Shown here piece after piece: positions 26,538 through 36,115 of a DNA stretch of 57,387 nt. Numbering within the stretch: the first letter of the stretch is position 1; each line of letters starts with the position of its first letter. The translations under genes and the position numbers were made by a program. The DNA lies in NCBI GenBank assembly GCA_021835025.1, contig JAKBQY010000021.1, positions 1 to 57,387 on the forward strand, in the 5' to 3' direction. Source of the DNA: Thermoplasmata archaeon. GTDB lineage: Archaea; Thermoplasmatota; Thermoplasmata; Thermoplasmatales; Thermoplasmataceae. Under the pieces are notes generated by a model. The model worked only from the letters and a program-made list of their open reading frames with translations. It was not told where the DNA came from and ran no database searches.

Positions 26538-27521
26538 TTAGTTATGCAACAACAAAAGTATATCGTTCACTACCTGTGCGGCCGTTTCAAGCGGGCCATC
26601 ATGTTTTTCAAATATCATAATATCATCGTTATTATCTGTTTTTTCTAGATAGCCCATGGATAGCGGATCAAGGCATGCCAGCGAATCCTTTAAATCAATT
26701 TCAAACAACCTGGATTCTATTCTATCAGGATTTACAACGTGGGATAATACTCTGTAAATTTTTCCTGATTGTTTCATAAGTTCAATGTTCTCAAGGTTTT
26801 CTATACCATCATATTCCACGTCCTTCAATGTTAGATCCTTATCAAGAAGTGAATTTGCTATTATCACGGTTTTTCTCGCCCCATCAAGGCCCTGTGTGTC
26901 ATCATGGTAATCGGTCTCTGCTATTCCCATATTCTGGGCTGTTTTAATTGCATCCTCAAATTCCAGCCCGCCTATAACCTGATTAAGCACATAATTTATT
27001 GTAGAACTGACCTGTCCTTTAAATTCAATCAGTTTTGATGATCTTAAACTATTCTTATTTAAATTGAAAAGTGGCACTCCTCCACCAACCGATGCCTCAT
27101 ACAATATTATTTTTTTATTTTTTCTGGCAGATTCCATAATCTCTTTCCAATGCAGTGCGAGGGGGGCTTTATTTGCTGTTACAATATTTTTTCCCATTTC
27201 GAATGCCCTTATATAACTATTCTTCCCGGTAACTCCATCTTTTGTCGCGGGTGACATATCCACTATTACATCAGAATCAAGATCAAAAATTTCATCAAAT
27301 TTTATCGATGTTTCAAGTTCGTCCATTTCATTTTTGCTTTTATACATTAAAACATCATTTAAATTCAGGCCATTTTTATTGAAAACTGTATTTTTAGAAT
27401 CAGAAACACTTATAACCTCAAGTTCTTCTCCAAACTTGGACAAAAAATAATTTTTATTCTCATTTAATATTCCAATAACTGCCTTCCCAATATGCCCTGC
27501 ACCAATAAGAGAAATTCTCAT
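26538..27521 (-). CDS. hom: homoserine dehydrogenase
   Basis: 327 residues. The N-terminal Rossmann motif is LIGAGHIGKAVIG; VTANKAPLA and the NYVLNQVIGGLEFEDAIKTAQNMGIAETDYHDDTQGLDGARK region form the catalytic domain with its lysine and acidic residues. It reduces aspartate semialdehyde to homoserine for threonine and methionine synthesis. No ACT domain, so no built-in feedback by threonine. Threonine synthase is in the same window (46585-47748) but not linked. TATTTATAAAATT lies about 23 nt before the ATG. Confidence 0.95.
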   Translation of the reverse strand: MRISLIGAGHIGKAVIGILNENKNYFLSKFGEELEVISVSDSKNTVFNKNGLNLNDVLMYKSKNEMDELETSIKFDEIFDLDSDVIVDMSPATKDGVTGKNSYIRAFEMGKNIVTANKAPLALHWKEIMESARKNKKIILYEASVGGGVPLFNLNKNSLRSSKLIEFKGQVSSTINYVLNQVIGGLEFEDAIKTAQNMGIAETDYHDDTQGLDGARKTVIIANSLLDKDLTLKDVEYDGIENLENIELMKQSGKIYRVLSHVVNPDRIESRLFEIDLKDSLACLDPLSMGYLEKTDNNDDIMIFEKHDGPLETAAQVVNDILLLLHN

Positions 27522-27584
27522 TGTAGCTAATGTAATTTAATTTTATAAATATTTCTGGTGGGTTTTCTATATAATATAAATAAT

Positions 27585-27646
27585 GTAAATTCGTAGTTAT
27601 GCCATAGCAAGGAGCTTCATTGAAATGAAACCTCCATGGGTTAACA
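27585..27646 (+). other. hairpin, possibly another IS200/IS605-type right end
   Basis: GGAGCTTCAT and ATGAAACCTCC fold into a hairpin (27611-27635) with one mismatch and a TGAA loop, followed by GGGTTAACA. The segment resembles the tails at 20014-20051 and 51418-51480 (AGC, GGAGCT, a hairpin, then GTT.ACA). It also shares GTAAATTCG with the latter. It lies between the gyrA 3' end and the hom promoter. The similarity is weak, and a simple terminator-like hairpin is possible. Confidence 0.25.
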
Positions 27647-27702
27647 TGAGAACGAACCTTCTTTATATATTTTCAATATAAACAAAATAAAAATATTAGA
27701 GG

Positions 27703-30075
27703 TTAAAGCATTGAGGCTGCCACAACCTTATCATTTTCATCAATATTTATCAATTTCACGCCGGATGTAACCCTTGAAGCTATTCTAATACCATCAACTT
27801 CTATTCTTATTGTCTTATTGAGTCTGGTTATTATCAGAACCTCATCTCCTTTTTTTACTGGAATTGCAGTTACTATTGAACCCGTTTTGTCAGTTTCTTT
27901 GAAGAATAAATTGCCTGTGGATCCTCTATGATGAATTGAAAATTCAGACACTCTGGTTCTTTTACCTATTCCATTTTCAGTAATATTCATAATTGTATCA
28001 TCATCATTAACCAAAAAAGCATTTATTACCTCGGCGCCGTTTAGCTTCATTGATTTTACACCTCTTGAAGTCCTTCCAGTTGGTGAAACCTCGCTGCTTA
28101 AAAATACTGCGGCCTTATTATTTGAAGCCACAATAAATATTTTTGATGGCTTTTCAAGATCGGATACGGAAACAACTTCATCATTTTCATCCAGCTTGAT
28201 AATTTTTAAACCGGACAACCTCATATTTAGAACATCTTTAACTGGTGTTTTCTTGATAAAGCCATTTTTGGTTACAATGATAAGATTTGATTTAATGTTT
28301 TCAGGGGACTTCATGACCTGCTTTATTTTTTCATTGTCGACAAGTTTTAAAAATGTACTCCCCGTGCTTCCCAAGGCCATTCTTGATTTTTTTTCAATTG
28401 TATATGCCTTCGTGCTCAATACCCTGCCGGTATTGGTAAAGAAATATATGCGATCATGGGACATGCATGCCAATATGCTTTTAACGCTATCCTCCTTTCG
28501 TGTTGCCGTGATAATTCCTTTCCCTCCACGTTTTTGTACATTGTATTCCTCGGATGAAACTCTTTTTATGAGGCCATTCTCACTTAAAATAATAATTGAT
28601 TCTTCATTTGGTATCAGGTCCTCATCATTCCTTTCATACAAGCCCCTCTCCAATATTTTTGTTCTTCTCTCATCGCCGAATGACTTTTTTATATCAAGCA
28701 TTTCAGTTTTCAAAACATCCCTTCTTTTATTTTCATTATTTATTATTTCATTGAGTTTTATGATATTCTCTTTTATTGATTTCAGCTCATCTTCTATTTT
28801 TATGATTTCCAATCCAGTGAGCCTCTGAAGTCTCATTTCTAGTATTGCGGTTGCCTGTTTTTCAGATAAATTAATTTTATTCATCAATGAGATTCGGGCA
28901 TTTTCCACAGTATCCGATGATTTGATTATACTTATTACAAGGTCTATATTTTTCAGTGCAATGCTCAGTCCATTGAGTATGTGCTCCCTTTCCATCAATT
29001 TATTAACATCAAAAATAGAACGTTTTTTAATAATATTAAGTCTGAAATCAATAAATCCCTTGATCATTTCCACAAGATTCATGGTTTTGGGTTGATTATC
29101 AACCAACACAAGATTATTTACGCTTATGGAAGTTTCAAGTGAAGTATGTTCCAACAGCTGGTTTACTGTGAGGCTTTTATTTTCATCGTCCTTGACCTTT
29201 ATCACTATCCTGATTCCATGGCGATCGCTTTCATCTTTTATATCCGTTATATTTGAAAGAACTTCATTTTTCACCTGTTCAGCAACATTCTGGATGTAAA
29301 GTGCTTTGTTAACTCCATAAGGCAGACTTTTTATGATTATTTTCTTCTTTTCTTCCGTAATCTCTCCCTGACATATGACCTTGCCCCTGCCTGTTCTATA
29401 TATATCTAGCATTTCACTTCCTTTATATATGATTCCTCCACCTGGAAAATCCGGACCTTTAACGAAATTCAGCAGATCATTTGTTTCCACATTTTCATGG
29501 TCAATTGCGAAAATTGTTGCATCGAGAACCTCATTGAGATTATGTGGTACCATATTGGTTGCCATTCCAACCGCTATTCCTGAGGTACCATTGATTAACA
29601 ATTGCGGTATCTTTGATGGGAAGTATATAGGTTCTTTGAGAGATCCATCAAAATTTGGCATGAATTCAACTGTATTTTTTTCAATGTCCTGGATCATGTG
29701 TTCGGACAATTTTTGCATTCTCGCTTCAGTATATCTCATAGCAGCAGGGGAATCACCATCAATAGACCCGAAATTTCCCTGACCATCAATCAGTAAATAG
29801 CGTAATGAAAAGTTCTGTGCCATTCTTGCCATGGCATCATATATAGCGACATCGCCATGTGGATGATATTTACCCATTGTTTCCCCAACAATACGGGCGG
29901 ATTTTTTATACGGTTTATCATGTGTTATCCCAAGTTCATACATTGAATACAGTATTCTTCTCTGAACAGGTTTCAAGCCATCTCTAAAATCTGGTATAGC
30001 TCTGCTAACAATTACACTCATAGCATAATCTATGTACGATGTTTTAATTTCTTCTTCAATAGGTTTCATAAGCAT
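27703..30075 (-). CDS. gyrA: DNA gyrase subunit A
   Basis: 790 residues of bacterial-type GyrA: winged-helix breakage-reunion domain with catalytic Tyr115 ([10 protein letters not shown]), coiled coil at about 350-480, and a C-terminal beta-pinwheel containing a GyrA box (QKRGGKG) needed for DNA wrapping. It introduces negative supercoils, and Thermoplasmatales are among the archaea that acquired gyrase from bacteria. At the quinolone position (E. coli Ser83) it has Val76 ([10 protein letters not shown]). AGGTGATT lies just before the ATG at 30075; the gene follows gyrB by 11 nt. Confidence 0.96.
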   Translation of the reverse strand: MLMKPIEEEIKTSYIDYAMSVIVSRAIPDFRDGLKPVQRRILYSMYELGITHDKPYKKSARIVGETMGKYHPHGDVAIYDAMARMAQNFSLRYLLIDGQGNFGSIDGDSPAAMRYTEARMQKLSEHMIQDIEKNTVEFMPNFDGSLKEPIYFPSKIPQLLINGTSGIAVGMATNMVPHNLNEVLDATIFAIDHENVETNDLLNFVKGPDFPGGGIIYKGSEMLDIYRTGRGKVICQGEITEEKKKIIIKSLPYGVNKALYIQNVAEQVKNEVLSNITDIKDESDRHGIRIVIKVKDDENKSLTVNQLLEHTSLETSISVNNLVLVDNQPKTMNLVEMIKGFIDFRLNIIKKRSIFDVNKLMEREHILNGLSIALKNIDLVISIIKSSDTVENARISLMNKINLSEKQATAILEMRLQRLTGLEIIKIEDELKSIKENIIKLNEIINNENKRRDVLKTEMLDIKKSFGDERRTKILERGLYERNDEDLIPNEESIIILSENGLIKRVSSEEYNVQKRGGKGIITATRKEDSVKSILACMSHDRIYFFTNTGRVLSTKAYTIEKKSRMALGSTGSTFLKLVDNEKIKQVMKSPENIKSNLIIVTKNGFIKKTPVKDVLNMRLSGLKIIKLDENDEVVSVSDLEKPSKIFIVASNNKAAVFLSSEVSPTGRTSRGVKSMKLNGAEVINAFLVNDDDTIMNITENGIGKRTRVSEFSIHHRGSTGNLFFKETDKTGSIVTAIPVKKGDEVLIITRLNKTIRIEVDGIRIASRVTSGVKLINIDENDKVVAASML

Positions 30076-30086
30076 TTTTAATCACC

Positions 30087-32018
30087 TTATATATCAAGAT
30101 TTTTAACGTATTTTGCATTTTCTTCTATGAATTTTCTTCTAGGTTCAACCTTTTCGCCCATCAAAATGTTGAAAAGTTGATCTGCATAATAGGCATCTTC
30201 TATGGAAACCTGAACAAGTTTCCTTGATTCAGGATTCATGGTGGTTTCCCATAACTGTTCTGGATTCATCTCTCCAAGACCTTTAAATCTCTGTATAATA
30301 ACATTATTGCCAAGTTTTTTAACAAGGTCATCTTTTTCATTTTCAAAGAATACATAATGTATATCATTGCCCTTCTGAATTCTGAATAATGGAGGCTGTG
30401 CAAAATAAACATGACCATCATCTATCAGAGGTTTCATGTATCTATAGAAAAATGTTAAAAGCAGAGTTCTTATATGTGCACCATCAACATCAGCATCGGT
30501 CATTATAATTATTTTATCATATCTCAAATTTTTTATTTCAAATTTATCCTTTATGTTAGTTCCTATAGCCGTTATTAAATTTTTTATTTCCTCATTTTCA
30601 AGAGCCTTATTGTCATTGGATTTTTCAACGTTCAAAATTTTTCCTCTCAATGGTAGAATAGCCTGAAATTCTCTGTTACGTGCCTGTTTTGCCGAACCCC
30701 CTGCAGAATCACCCTCAACAATATATATTTCAGTTATTTTTGAATTATCAGATGAGCAATCAGCCAATTTACCTGGCAGGCTTCCACTTTCAAGAGCCGT
30801 TTTTCTTCTTATTAAATCCTTTGCTTTTCTTGAGGCTTCCCTTGCAGCAGATGCAGCAAGAACTCTTTTAATTATGCCCTCCGCCACTGGAGGAAATGAC
30901 TCAAAATAATCTTTCAAATATTTTTCAGTTATTGATGATACAACACTTTTGACTGCACTATTTCCAAGTTTTTCCTTTGTCTGCCCCTCAAACTGTGGAT
31001 TGTACATTTTTATGTGCAGAACAGCAGCAAGTCCCTCCCTCGTATCATCACCTGTTATTGCCGTCACACCCTTAACTAAATTTTTTGACTTTGCATAATC
31101 TATAATTGCCCTGGAAATTCCTGTGTGGAATCCGGTTAAATGGGTTCCACCATCAGGGGTTTTTATATTATTTACAAAGCTTTCTGCAATCTCCGCTATA
31201 TCATTATTGTATTGCATGGCAAATTCAACAGTATAATTGTTTATTTCTTCTTTGCAGTATATTGGTTCTTTATTGATTACTTCCTTGTTCTGGTTTAAGA
31301 ATTTTACGTATTCAACTATACCACCATCAAAGTGGAAATTTTCACTCTTATTATTTATTAGGTCATTCAGGTTTATTGTGATATTTGAATTAAGGAAAGC
31401 CAGGTCCATGATTCGATCTGTTATTGTGCTGTATGAAAAATCTATACTATCGAATATCTCCTTATCAGGATAAAATTTTATAATTGTACCGTGATCCGGG
31501 TAGTTAATTACAATATCCTTTAAATTCTCATCTTTGTGAATATCATTGATATTGATTTTTATTAAACCGGAAACAGGGACTCCCTTTTCAAATCTTTCAT
31601 AGAATATCTCATCGCCTTTCTTAACTATTGCGAGAAGATGTTCCGATAATGCATTCACGACATGAACGCCAACACCATGAAGTCCTCCTGTTACCTTATA
31701 TACCTTCTTGTCGAATTTAGCCCCGCTATGAAGTTCCGTCATGACTATTTCAAGCCCAGGCCTGTTGTATTTTGGATGTATATCAACAGGTATACCTCTA
31801 CCATCATCTTCCACAGATATCGATCCGTCCTTGTATATGACAATATTTATCCTGCTGGCAAATCCGGCCATAGATTCATCAATACAGTTGTCAACAACCT
31901 CATAAATCATGTGGTGCAATCCTTCCGGCCCGGTGGAACCTATATACATGCCTGGAACCTTTCTGACGGCCTTTAACCCCTCTAATATTTGTATCTGTGA
32001 TGAATCATATTTATCCAT
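30087..32018 (-). CDS. gyrB: DNA gyrase subunit B
   Basis: 643 residues. The GHKL ATPase domain has EVVDNCIDE, DDGRGIPVD and GGLHGVGVHVVNALS; the Toprim domain has EGDSAGGSA and MTDADVDGAHIRTLLLTFFYR. The end (KGLGEMNPEQLWETTMNP) is typical. It lacks the 170-residue insert of proteobacterial GyrB. ATP hydrolysis by this subunit drives supercoiling with GyrA, encoded directly downstream. ATTATATAAT lies 15-25 nt before the ATG. Confidence 0.96.
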   Translation of the reverse strand: MDKYDSSQIQILEGLKAVRKVPGMYIGSTGPEGLHHMIYEVVDNCIDESMAGFASRINIVIYKDGSISVEDDGRGIPVDIHPKYNRPGLEIVMTELHSGAKFDKKVYKVTGGLHGVGVHVVNALSEHLLAIVKKGDEIFYERFEKGVPVSGLIKININDIHKDENLKDIVINYPDHGTIIKFYPDKEIFDSIDFSYSTITDRIMDLAFLNSNITINLNDLINNKSENFHFDGGIVEYVKFLNQNKEVINKEPIYCKEEINNYTVEFAMQYNNDIAEIAESFVNNIKTPDGGTHLTGFHTGISRAIIDYAKSKNLVKGVTAITGDDTREGLAAVLHIKMYNPQFEGQTKEKLGNSAVKSVVSSITEKYLKDYFESFPPVAEGIIKRVLAASAAREASRKAKDLIRRKTALESGSLPGKLADCSSDNSKITEIYIVEGDSAGGSAKQARNREFQAILPLRGKILNVEKSNDNKALENEEIKNLITAIGTNIKDKFEIKNLRYDKIIIMTDADVDGAHIRTLLLTFFYRYMKPLIDDGHVYFAQPPLFRIQKGNDIHYVFFENEKDDLVKKLGNNVIIQRFKGLGEMNPEQLWETTMNPESRKLVQVSIEDAYYADQLFNILMGEKVEPRRKFIEENAKYVKNLDI

Positions 32019-32116
32019 ATTAAATCTATTATATAATGCAATCAGGACTTATAAATATTTATATGAAATTAATCATTCGTTAAAAAAATTAATATTAAAT
32101 ATGAATATAATGTAGT

Positions 32117-32902
32117 ATGGATCAATTTAAAATACTGCGTGATGGGACATATGAAATAGATGCTGGTGCCTATTGTGGAATTGTTCCAAAAGCACTCTGG
32201 TCAAAATATTTTGATGATACAAATAATAAATTGCGCATATCGATGAACATCCCTTTTTTTGAAACATCAAAGCATAAATTTATTCTTGATTCAGGTATAG
32301 GAAATAACTTTTCTGATAATTTTATAAAAAATTTTAACCCTGGTAAAGAATATGATCTTATACGTGAATTGAGGGAGCATGATGTTAAAAAATTGGATTA
32401 TGTTATAATTTCACACCTTCATTTTGATCATTCAGGCTATGCATTCTCTAAAAATGATGCAATCAAAAATGCAAAAATAATTGTACAAAGTAATGAAATA
32501 AAAGCATTTAAAAATCCAAACGAATTCACAAGGGGTAGCTATTTAAAGCATAGAATATATAAAAATATAAGCGCAATTGATGGGACAAAAAAAATAAATT
32601 CAAATATAAGCGTTATTCTCACTGGTGGGCATACTGAAGGGCATCAGGCAATTATTGTTTCCATCGATTCTAAAAAATATTTATACGGAGGAGACCTATT
32701 TCCATCAGCTTTTCATATAAAGCCATACTACCTTACTGCAATAGATTCATATCCAATATCCTCACTTAGAATGAAAAAAAAGCTTCTTAAAAAAGCAATT
32801 AACGAGCATATGATCATGATTTTTAATCATGACAACAAACTGCCTCTTGCGGAAATATCGGGAAACGTAAATAAACCAGAACTGAACCCCGTGGATTTTT
32901 AA
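32117..32902 (+). CDS. metallo-beta-lactamase fold hydrolase
   Basis: 261 residues. The zinc-binding motif is SHLHFDHSG (His100, His102, Asp104, His105), with GGHTEGH, the bridging Asp in YGGDLFP and a last His in FNHD. It resembles the quorum-quenching lactonase/MBL subgroup by layout, but the substrate is unknown. Monocistronic, divergent from gyrB. Confidence 0.85.
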   Translation: MDQFKILRDGTYEIDAGAYCGIVPKALWSKYFDDTNNKLRISMNIPFFETSKHKFILDSGIGNNFSDNFIKNFNPGKEYDLIRELREHDVKKLDYVIISHLHFDHSGYAFSKNDAIKNAKIIVQSNEIKAFKNPNEFTRGSYLKHRIYKNISAIDGTKKINSNISVILTGGHTEGHQAIIVSIDSKKYLYGGDLFPSAFHIKPYYLTAIDSYPISSLRMKKKLLKKAINEHMIMIFNHDNKLPLAEISGNVNKPELNPVDF

Positions 32903-32923
32903 TAAATAAAAACTCAAAATAAT

Positions 32924-33226
32924 TCAGTATTCTCTCCATCTGTAATGGCATTCAGCACATGTATAAAATTTTGTTTCAGGTTCATCGGCTGATCTGGTTT
33001 GTTTCAGTAAATAATATGCACCAGTATGACTACATTTTGGGCAAACCGCATCACTGTCTAGAGGTTCTCCATTTATCTCTTCCGATACCATTATAACTTC
33101 TTTATCGGAGCTTTTTGCCGTAATTCTTTCATTCTGGCCCTTTTTTAAAGTTTCATATCCACAATTATTACAGATATATTTACCTTTATTTGGTATCATG
33201 AGTGACCCACATTTAGGACAAAACAT
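32924..33226 (-). CDS. tfs: transcription factor S (TFIIS/Rpb9-like)
   Basis: 100 residues with two zinc ribbons: CPKCGS...CNNCGY at the N-terminus and CPKCSH...CAECHY at the C-terminus. TRSADEPET carries the acidic DE pair inserted into the polymerase active site to stimulate RNA cleavage and rescue stalled complexes. TATTTAAATAC lies about 25 nt before the ATG, shared AT-rich divergent promoter region with the CoA-binding gene. Confidence 0.95.
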   Translation of the reverse strand: MFCPKCGSLMIPNKGKYICNNCGYETLKKGQNERITAKSSDKEVIMVSEEINGEPLDSDAVCPKCSHTGAYYLLKQTRSADEPETKFYTCAECHYRWREY

Positions 33227-33300
33227 ATCTCACTGATTGCAAAAATGTATTTAAATATAATTAAATTAAAAGTTTAAATAAAAAGTTAGGATTATATTTT

Positions 33301-33687
33301 ATGGAAACTGAAGAAATACTGAAGAAGTATAAGGATATAGCAGTTGTTGGTATTTCTGACAAGCCGGATCGTTACAGCTATATTGTTTCAAAATACCTGC
33401 TGGATCATGGGTACAATATTATCCCGGTAAATCCTGCATTGAAAGAATGGTTTGGAATAAAAGCATATAAAAATATTGAATCAATTGACCACAATATTGA
33501 TGTGGTGGACATATTCAGAAAACCCGAATTCGTAACAGATATTGTCAGGGAATCAATAGGAAAAGCAAGAGTGATCTGGATGCAGGAAGGAATAATAAAC
33601 GTTGAGGCTAAAATATTAGCCGAAAAAAATAACATGCAAGTAATTATGGATAGATGCATGAAAAAAGAACTAGAAAAAATACTCTAA
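33301..33687 (+). CDS. CoA-binding domain protein (YccU-like)
   Basis: 128 residues of the CoA-binding Rossmann fold: AVVGISDKPDRYSYIVSKYLLDHGYNIIPVNP at the start, then VVDIFRKPEF and VIWMQEGIIN, with the last conserved segment VIMDRCMKKE. Relatives bind CoA, but the cellular role is unknown. AGTTTAAATAAAAA about 25 nt upstream suggests a leaderless mRNA. Confidence 0.88.
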   Translation: METEEILKKYKDIAVVGISDKPDRYSYIVSKYLLDHGYNIIPVNPALKEWFGIKAYKNIESIDHNIDVVDIFRKPEFVTDIVRESIGKARVIWMQEGIINVEAKILAEKNNMQVIMDRCMKKELEKIL

Positions 33688-33840
33688 TTTTATATAAAAC
33701 CATTCGAAACGAAAATACTTTAGTTGACAAATCTATAATATTTAAGGGCAAAATCAATTTTTGAAATATTGTATTGCTATTCTTTCTTAATTTGACTCCA
33801 TAAATAAAATATATAAATAATATTGAGATATAGGCAGGTT

Positions 33841-33924
33841 GCTGGGATAGCCTAGTCCGGTAAGACGATAGATTCGAAATCTATTGCTAGAAATAGCTCG
33901 GGAGTTCAAATCTCCCTCCCAGCG
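33841..33924 (+). tRNA. tRNA-Ser (anticodon CGA)
   Basis: The acceptor stem GCTGGGA pairs with TCCCAGC and the discriminator base is G. The anticodon arm is ATAGA-TTCGAAA-TCTAT, giving anticodon CGA. The long variable arm GCTAGAAATAGC marks a class II tRNA, as expected for serine. The T arm is GGGAG-TTCAAAT-CTCCC. No intron and no encoded CCA. ATATATAAATAAT at 33808-33820 is placed as a promoter. Confidence 0.93.
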
Positions 33925-33955
33925 TTCTTATAAAAGTTCGAATCTTTAACATATC

Positions 33956-33976
33956 AAAGGGCTCATTTGGCCCGTT
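33956..33976 (+). terminator. hairpin downstream of tRNA-Ser
   Basis: GGGC, TCATTT, GGCCC forms a short hairpin about 35 nt after the tRNA 3' end, followed by GTTTCC. It could aid 3'-end formation; archaeal terminators usually depend on T-runs, which are weak here. Confidence 0.3.
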
Positions 33977-34025
33977 TCCTTATATACACCCCAGCCAGAT
34001 TTGGAAAATTAAAAATTCCCGAATT

Positions 34026-34199
34026 TTAATGAATATATGATCCCATTCCTGTTATGCATTCAATCACAGTCAACATCTCATGATTGATCGCTTCGGATTC
34101 ACCCAGATTTGATGATATCTCAAACTTCGTGGTATCAAACGGTATTCCAAATACATGATAGGTATCCCGAATGTCCATAGGTTTATTTTGCTCAATTAT
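34026..34199 (-). pseudogene. C-terminal gene fragment, unknown
   Basis: On the minus strand a frame of about 57 codons runs to TAA at 34026-34028. It has protein-like composition (PMDIRDTYHVFGIPF, then SNLGESEAINHEML and VIECITGMGSY). An in-frame TGA stands just upstream near 34204, and no beginning is found. An ATG at 34178 could start a 50-residue peptide. It looks like the tail of a broken gene; I do not recognise the family. Confidence 0.4.
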
Positions 34200-34209
34200 G
34201 TCTTGTCAT

Positions 34210-34990
34210 TGATCCCATCATGCTTTTCATGGTATCATTGCATCCTTCAGGAAGTAATTCCTGTCAAGTCTCTTTTTATACTGTTTACTTTCAGAATGCA
34301 TTGCCTGATATCACTATCTGGATTTCTGAATCCTATCCAAATTCCACGACCATGCAAGACAGATATGATAATAGTTCGTGGAAAATTGTCAAAGACCGGC
34401 AAGGACAGTGCCATATTGAATGAAATAAACGGGCAGATGAAACAAAAGAGGATAACAGTTTCCCCTGCTCTGTGAAGGATTCTAAGATCAGCGGCGAGGC
34501 GCAGGACGCTATGACCATAACCGTCGATCCGGGAAAACGTGGGAAGAAGAAACCGCCTGACAAAGGAGGAGATAAGGGAAGCGAAGATCAGGGCAGCTGA
34601 AAACAGACAGATGAGAAGGGATGGAAATCATATTTCATCTATAAGACCATATTAGCGTGGACGGTAGGACGAACTACAAGGACAGGGGACACCCCTGAAC
34701 TGCCTGCAGATGACATGACAGAACCATGGACAGGGCAGTCAGGGTATAGAAGTTCTCCATAGATTGGGTCAAGAGGAACAAACTCATATCCCACAAACGT
34801 GCCATGGTGGAACATCTGTATGCCGTCATAAAGAGGTATTTTATTTCTCGCATGCCCTGTTCATGCTTGCGAGGAGAGTGAGGGTGAAGTTCATGTTTGC
34901 AGCTTTGTCTATATCGTACATATGCTCCAATGCAAAATGACAGGGGCAAATATGCAAATTCAGTGAAAAAAGGGAGGAACATATGCTTGG
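34210..34990 (+). mobile_element. decayed DDE transposase remnant
   Basis: Several stops and frame changes break this stretch, whose GC content is clearly above its neighbours. Conceptual pieces in order are VDPGKRGKKK (near 34510), KIRAAENRQMRRDG, and at 34750-34920 ISHKRAMVEHLYAVIKRYF followed by RVKFMFAAL in the next frame. The last part resembles the C-terminus of IS5/IS4-like DDE transposases in Thermoplasmatales, where a glutamate sits in the VE segment and RVKxMF follows. Ends and target duplications could not be located. Confidence 0.5.
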
Positions 34991-35046
34991 TGCTGAATAA
35001 AAGAATTAATAGAAACCTTTTTAATCAGGAACTAATTCTTCGATTC

Positions 35047-35601
35047 ATGGTAAAGATTGTACCGGGTTCAGTCCTGGTTATAATAGATGTGCAGAAGGGG
35101 TTTGCAGATCCAAGATGGGGTGTTAGGAACAACCCCGATGCTGAAAAGAAGATGAAAAAGGTCCTTGGGGAATTCAGGGAACACGGCCTCAGAGTGATAC
35201 ATGTTAGACATGATTCCAAGAACCCTAATTCACTGCTCCACAGCGGCAAAGAGACCTTCCAGTTCAAGGACGAGGTAAAGCCGCTGGAAGGAGAGATGAT
35301 CATAACAAAGCATGTGAATAGTGCATTCATCGGAACCAACCTTGAGGAGGTCCTGAGAGGAATGGGAAATCCTCCTGTATATTACATGGGCCTTGTTACG
35401 GATCACTGTGTTAGCACCACCGCAAGAATGTCCGGAAACCTCGGTTTCGAGTCATTTGTGATAGAGGATGCCTGTGCAGCCCATGAAGCTAAGGGGATGG
35501 ATGGGGAAAAAATACCGGCGCAGATTGTGCATAATGTTAACCTTGCCTCCATTAACGGAGAATTTGCAACGGTATTAAAATCAGAGGAAATGGAGTTCTA
35601 G
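35047..35601 (+). CDS. isochorismatase-like cysteine hydrolase
   Basis: 184 residues with the complete triad Asp14 (VIIDVQKGF), Lys88 (ITKHVNSAF) and Cys121 (GLVTDHCVSTTARM). Family members hydrolyse amides or vinyl ethers (nicotinamidase, N-carbamoylsarcosine amidase and others). The exact substrate is unknown. The frame is open back to 34897, but that part overlaps the transposase remnant, and the family begins near the ATG at 35047. The gene uses more G/C-ending codons (ctg, gag, gtc) than the rest of the window and sits among IS debris, so recent transfer is likely. Confidence 0.85.
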   Translation: MVKIVPGSVLVIIDVQKGFADPRWGVRNNPDAEKKMKKVLGEFREHGLRVIHVRHDSKNPNSLLHSGKETFQFKDEVKPLEGEMIITKHVNSAFIGTNLEEVLRGMGNPPVYYMGLVTDHCVSTTARMSGNLGFESFVIEDACAAHEAKGMDGEKIPAQIVHNVNLASINGEFATVLKSEEMEF

Positions 35602-36115
35602 CTCCTCACTTTTACCCTTTCTTCTGTATCCAGTGTCATAACGGGACATTGCAACCAGTACGTTTGATATAGTTATAGACGGAACTGTAAAATACCAGCC
35701 CTGGCCGAAGAGATCAAGTTACTCATGGTCAACAATGGATCTGTCCAGATAATATATAATATAGTTGTGTTATGATGGTTCCTATCATATGATTTTTCAT
35801 TAATGTCTATGTGATCAGGTGCGGACGTTTTTTGTGCAAGTCTACTTTTCACCCTATTCATGATGCCATGTGCAATATTCCATGTTATTCCCACTATTAT
35901 GAAAAAAATAACTTATATCCAATGAAAGAGATTTGAAAAGTATTGAGAATCGGGAATGTTTACTGGACCATGGAACTATTACCTTCAACTTTCCATGCAG
36001 AAGGGGATTTCTCGCTTAATTTTGTTAAAACCTTTCATACAATTTTATATTATAACAAATTATATAAATAAAAATATTAAAATAAATTTTTGAATTTTAA
36101 ACGCCTGATTATTTA
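35602..36115. other. gene-free stretch with possible degraded coding pieces
   Basis: 514 bp between the isochorismatase-like gene and the 3' end of the helicase gene. A minus-strand frame at 35673-35894 (73 codons) and a short piece in another frame near 35620-35690 have mixed composition, but I recognise neither. The first 300 bp have the raised GC of the transposase remnant, so this is probably more of the same decayed insertion; the last 150 bp are ordinary AT-rich spacer. Confidence 0.4.

Noticed and set aside
28196-28828. 210-codon frame antisense to gyrA
   Set aside because: gyrA is certain on the other strand and the antisense translation is low-complexity hydrophobic sequence.
34220-34423. 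67-codon plus-strand frame
   Set aside because: It lies in the broken transposase stretch and shows no domain or start signal.
35673-35894. 73-codon minus-strand frame
   Set aside because: No recognisable family and no promoter; treated as part of decayed DNA.
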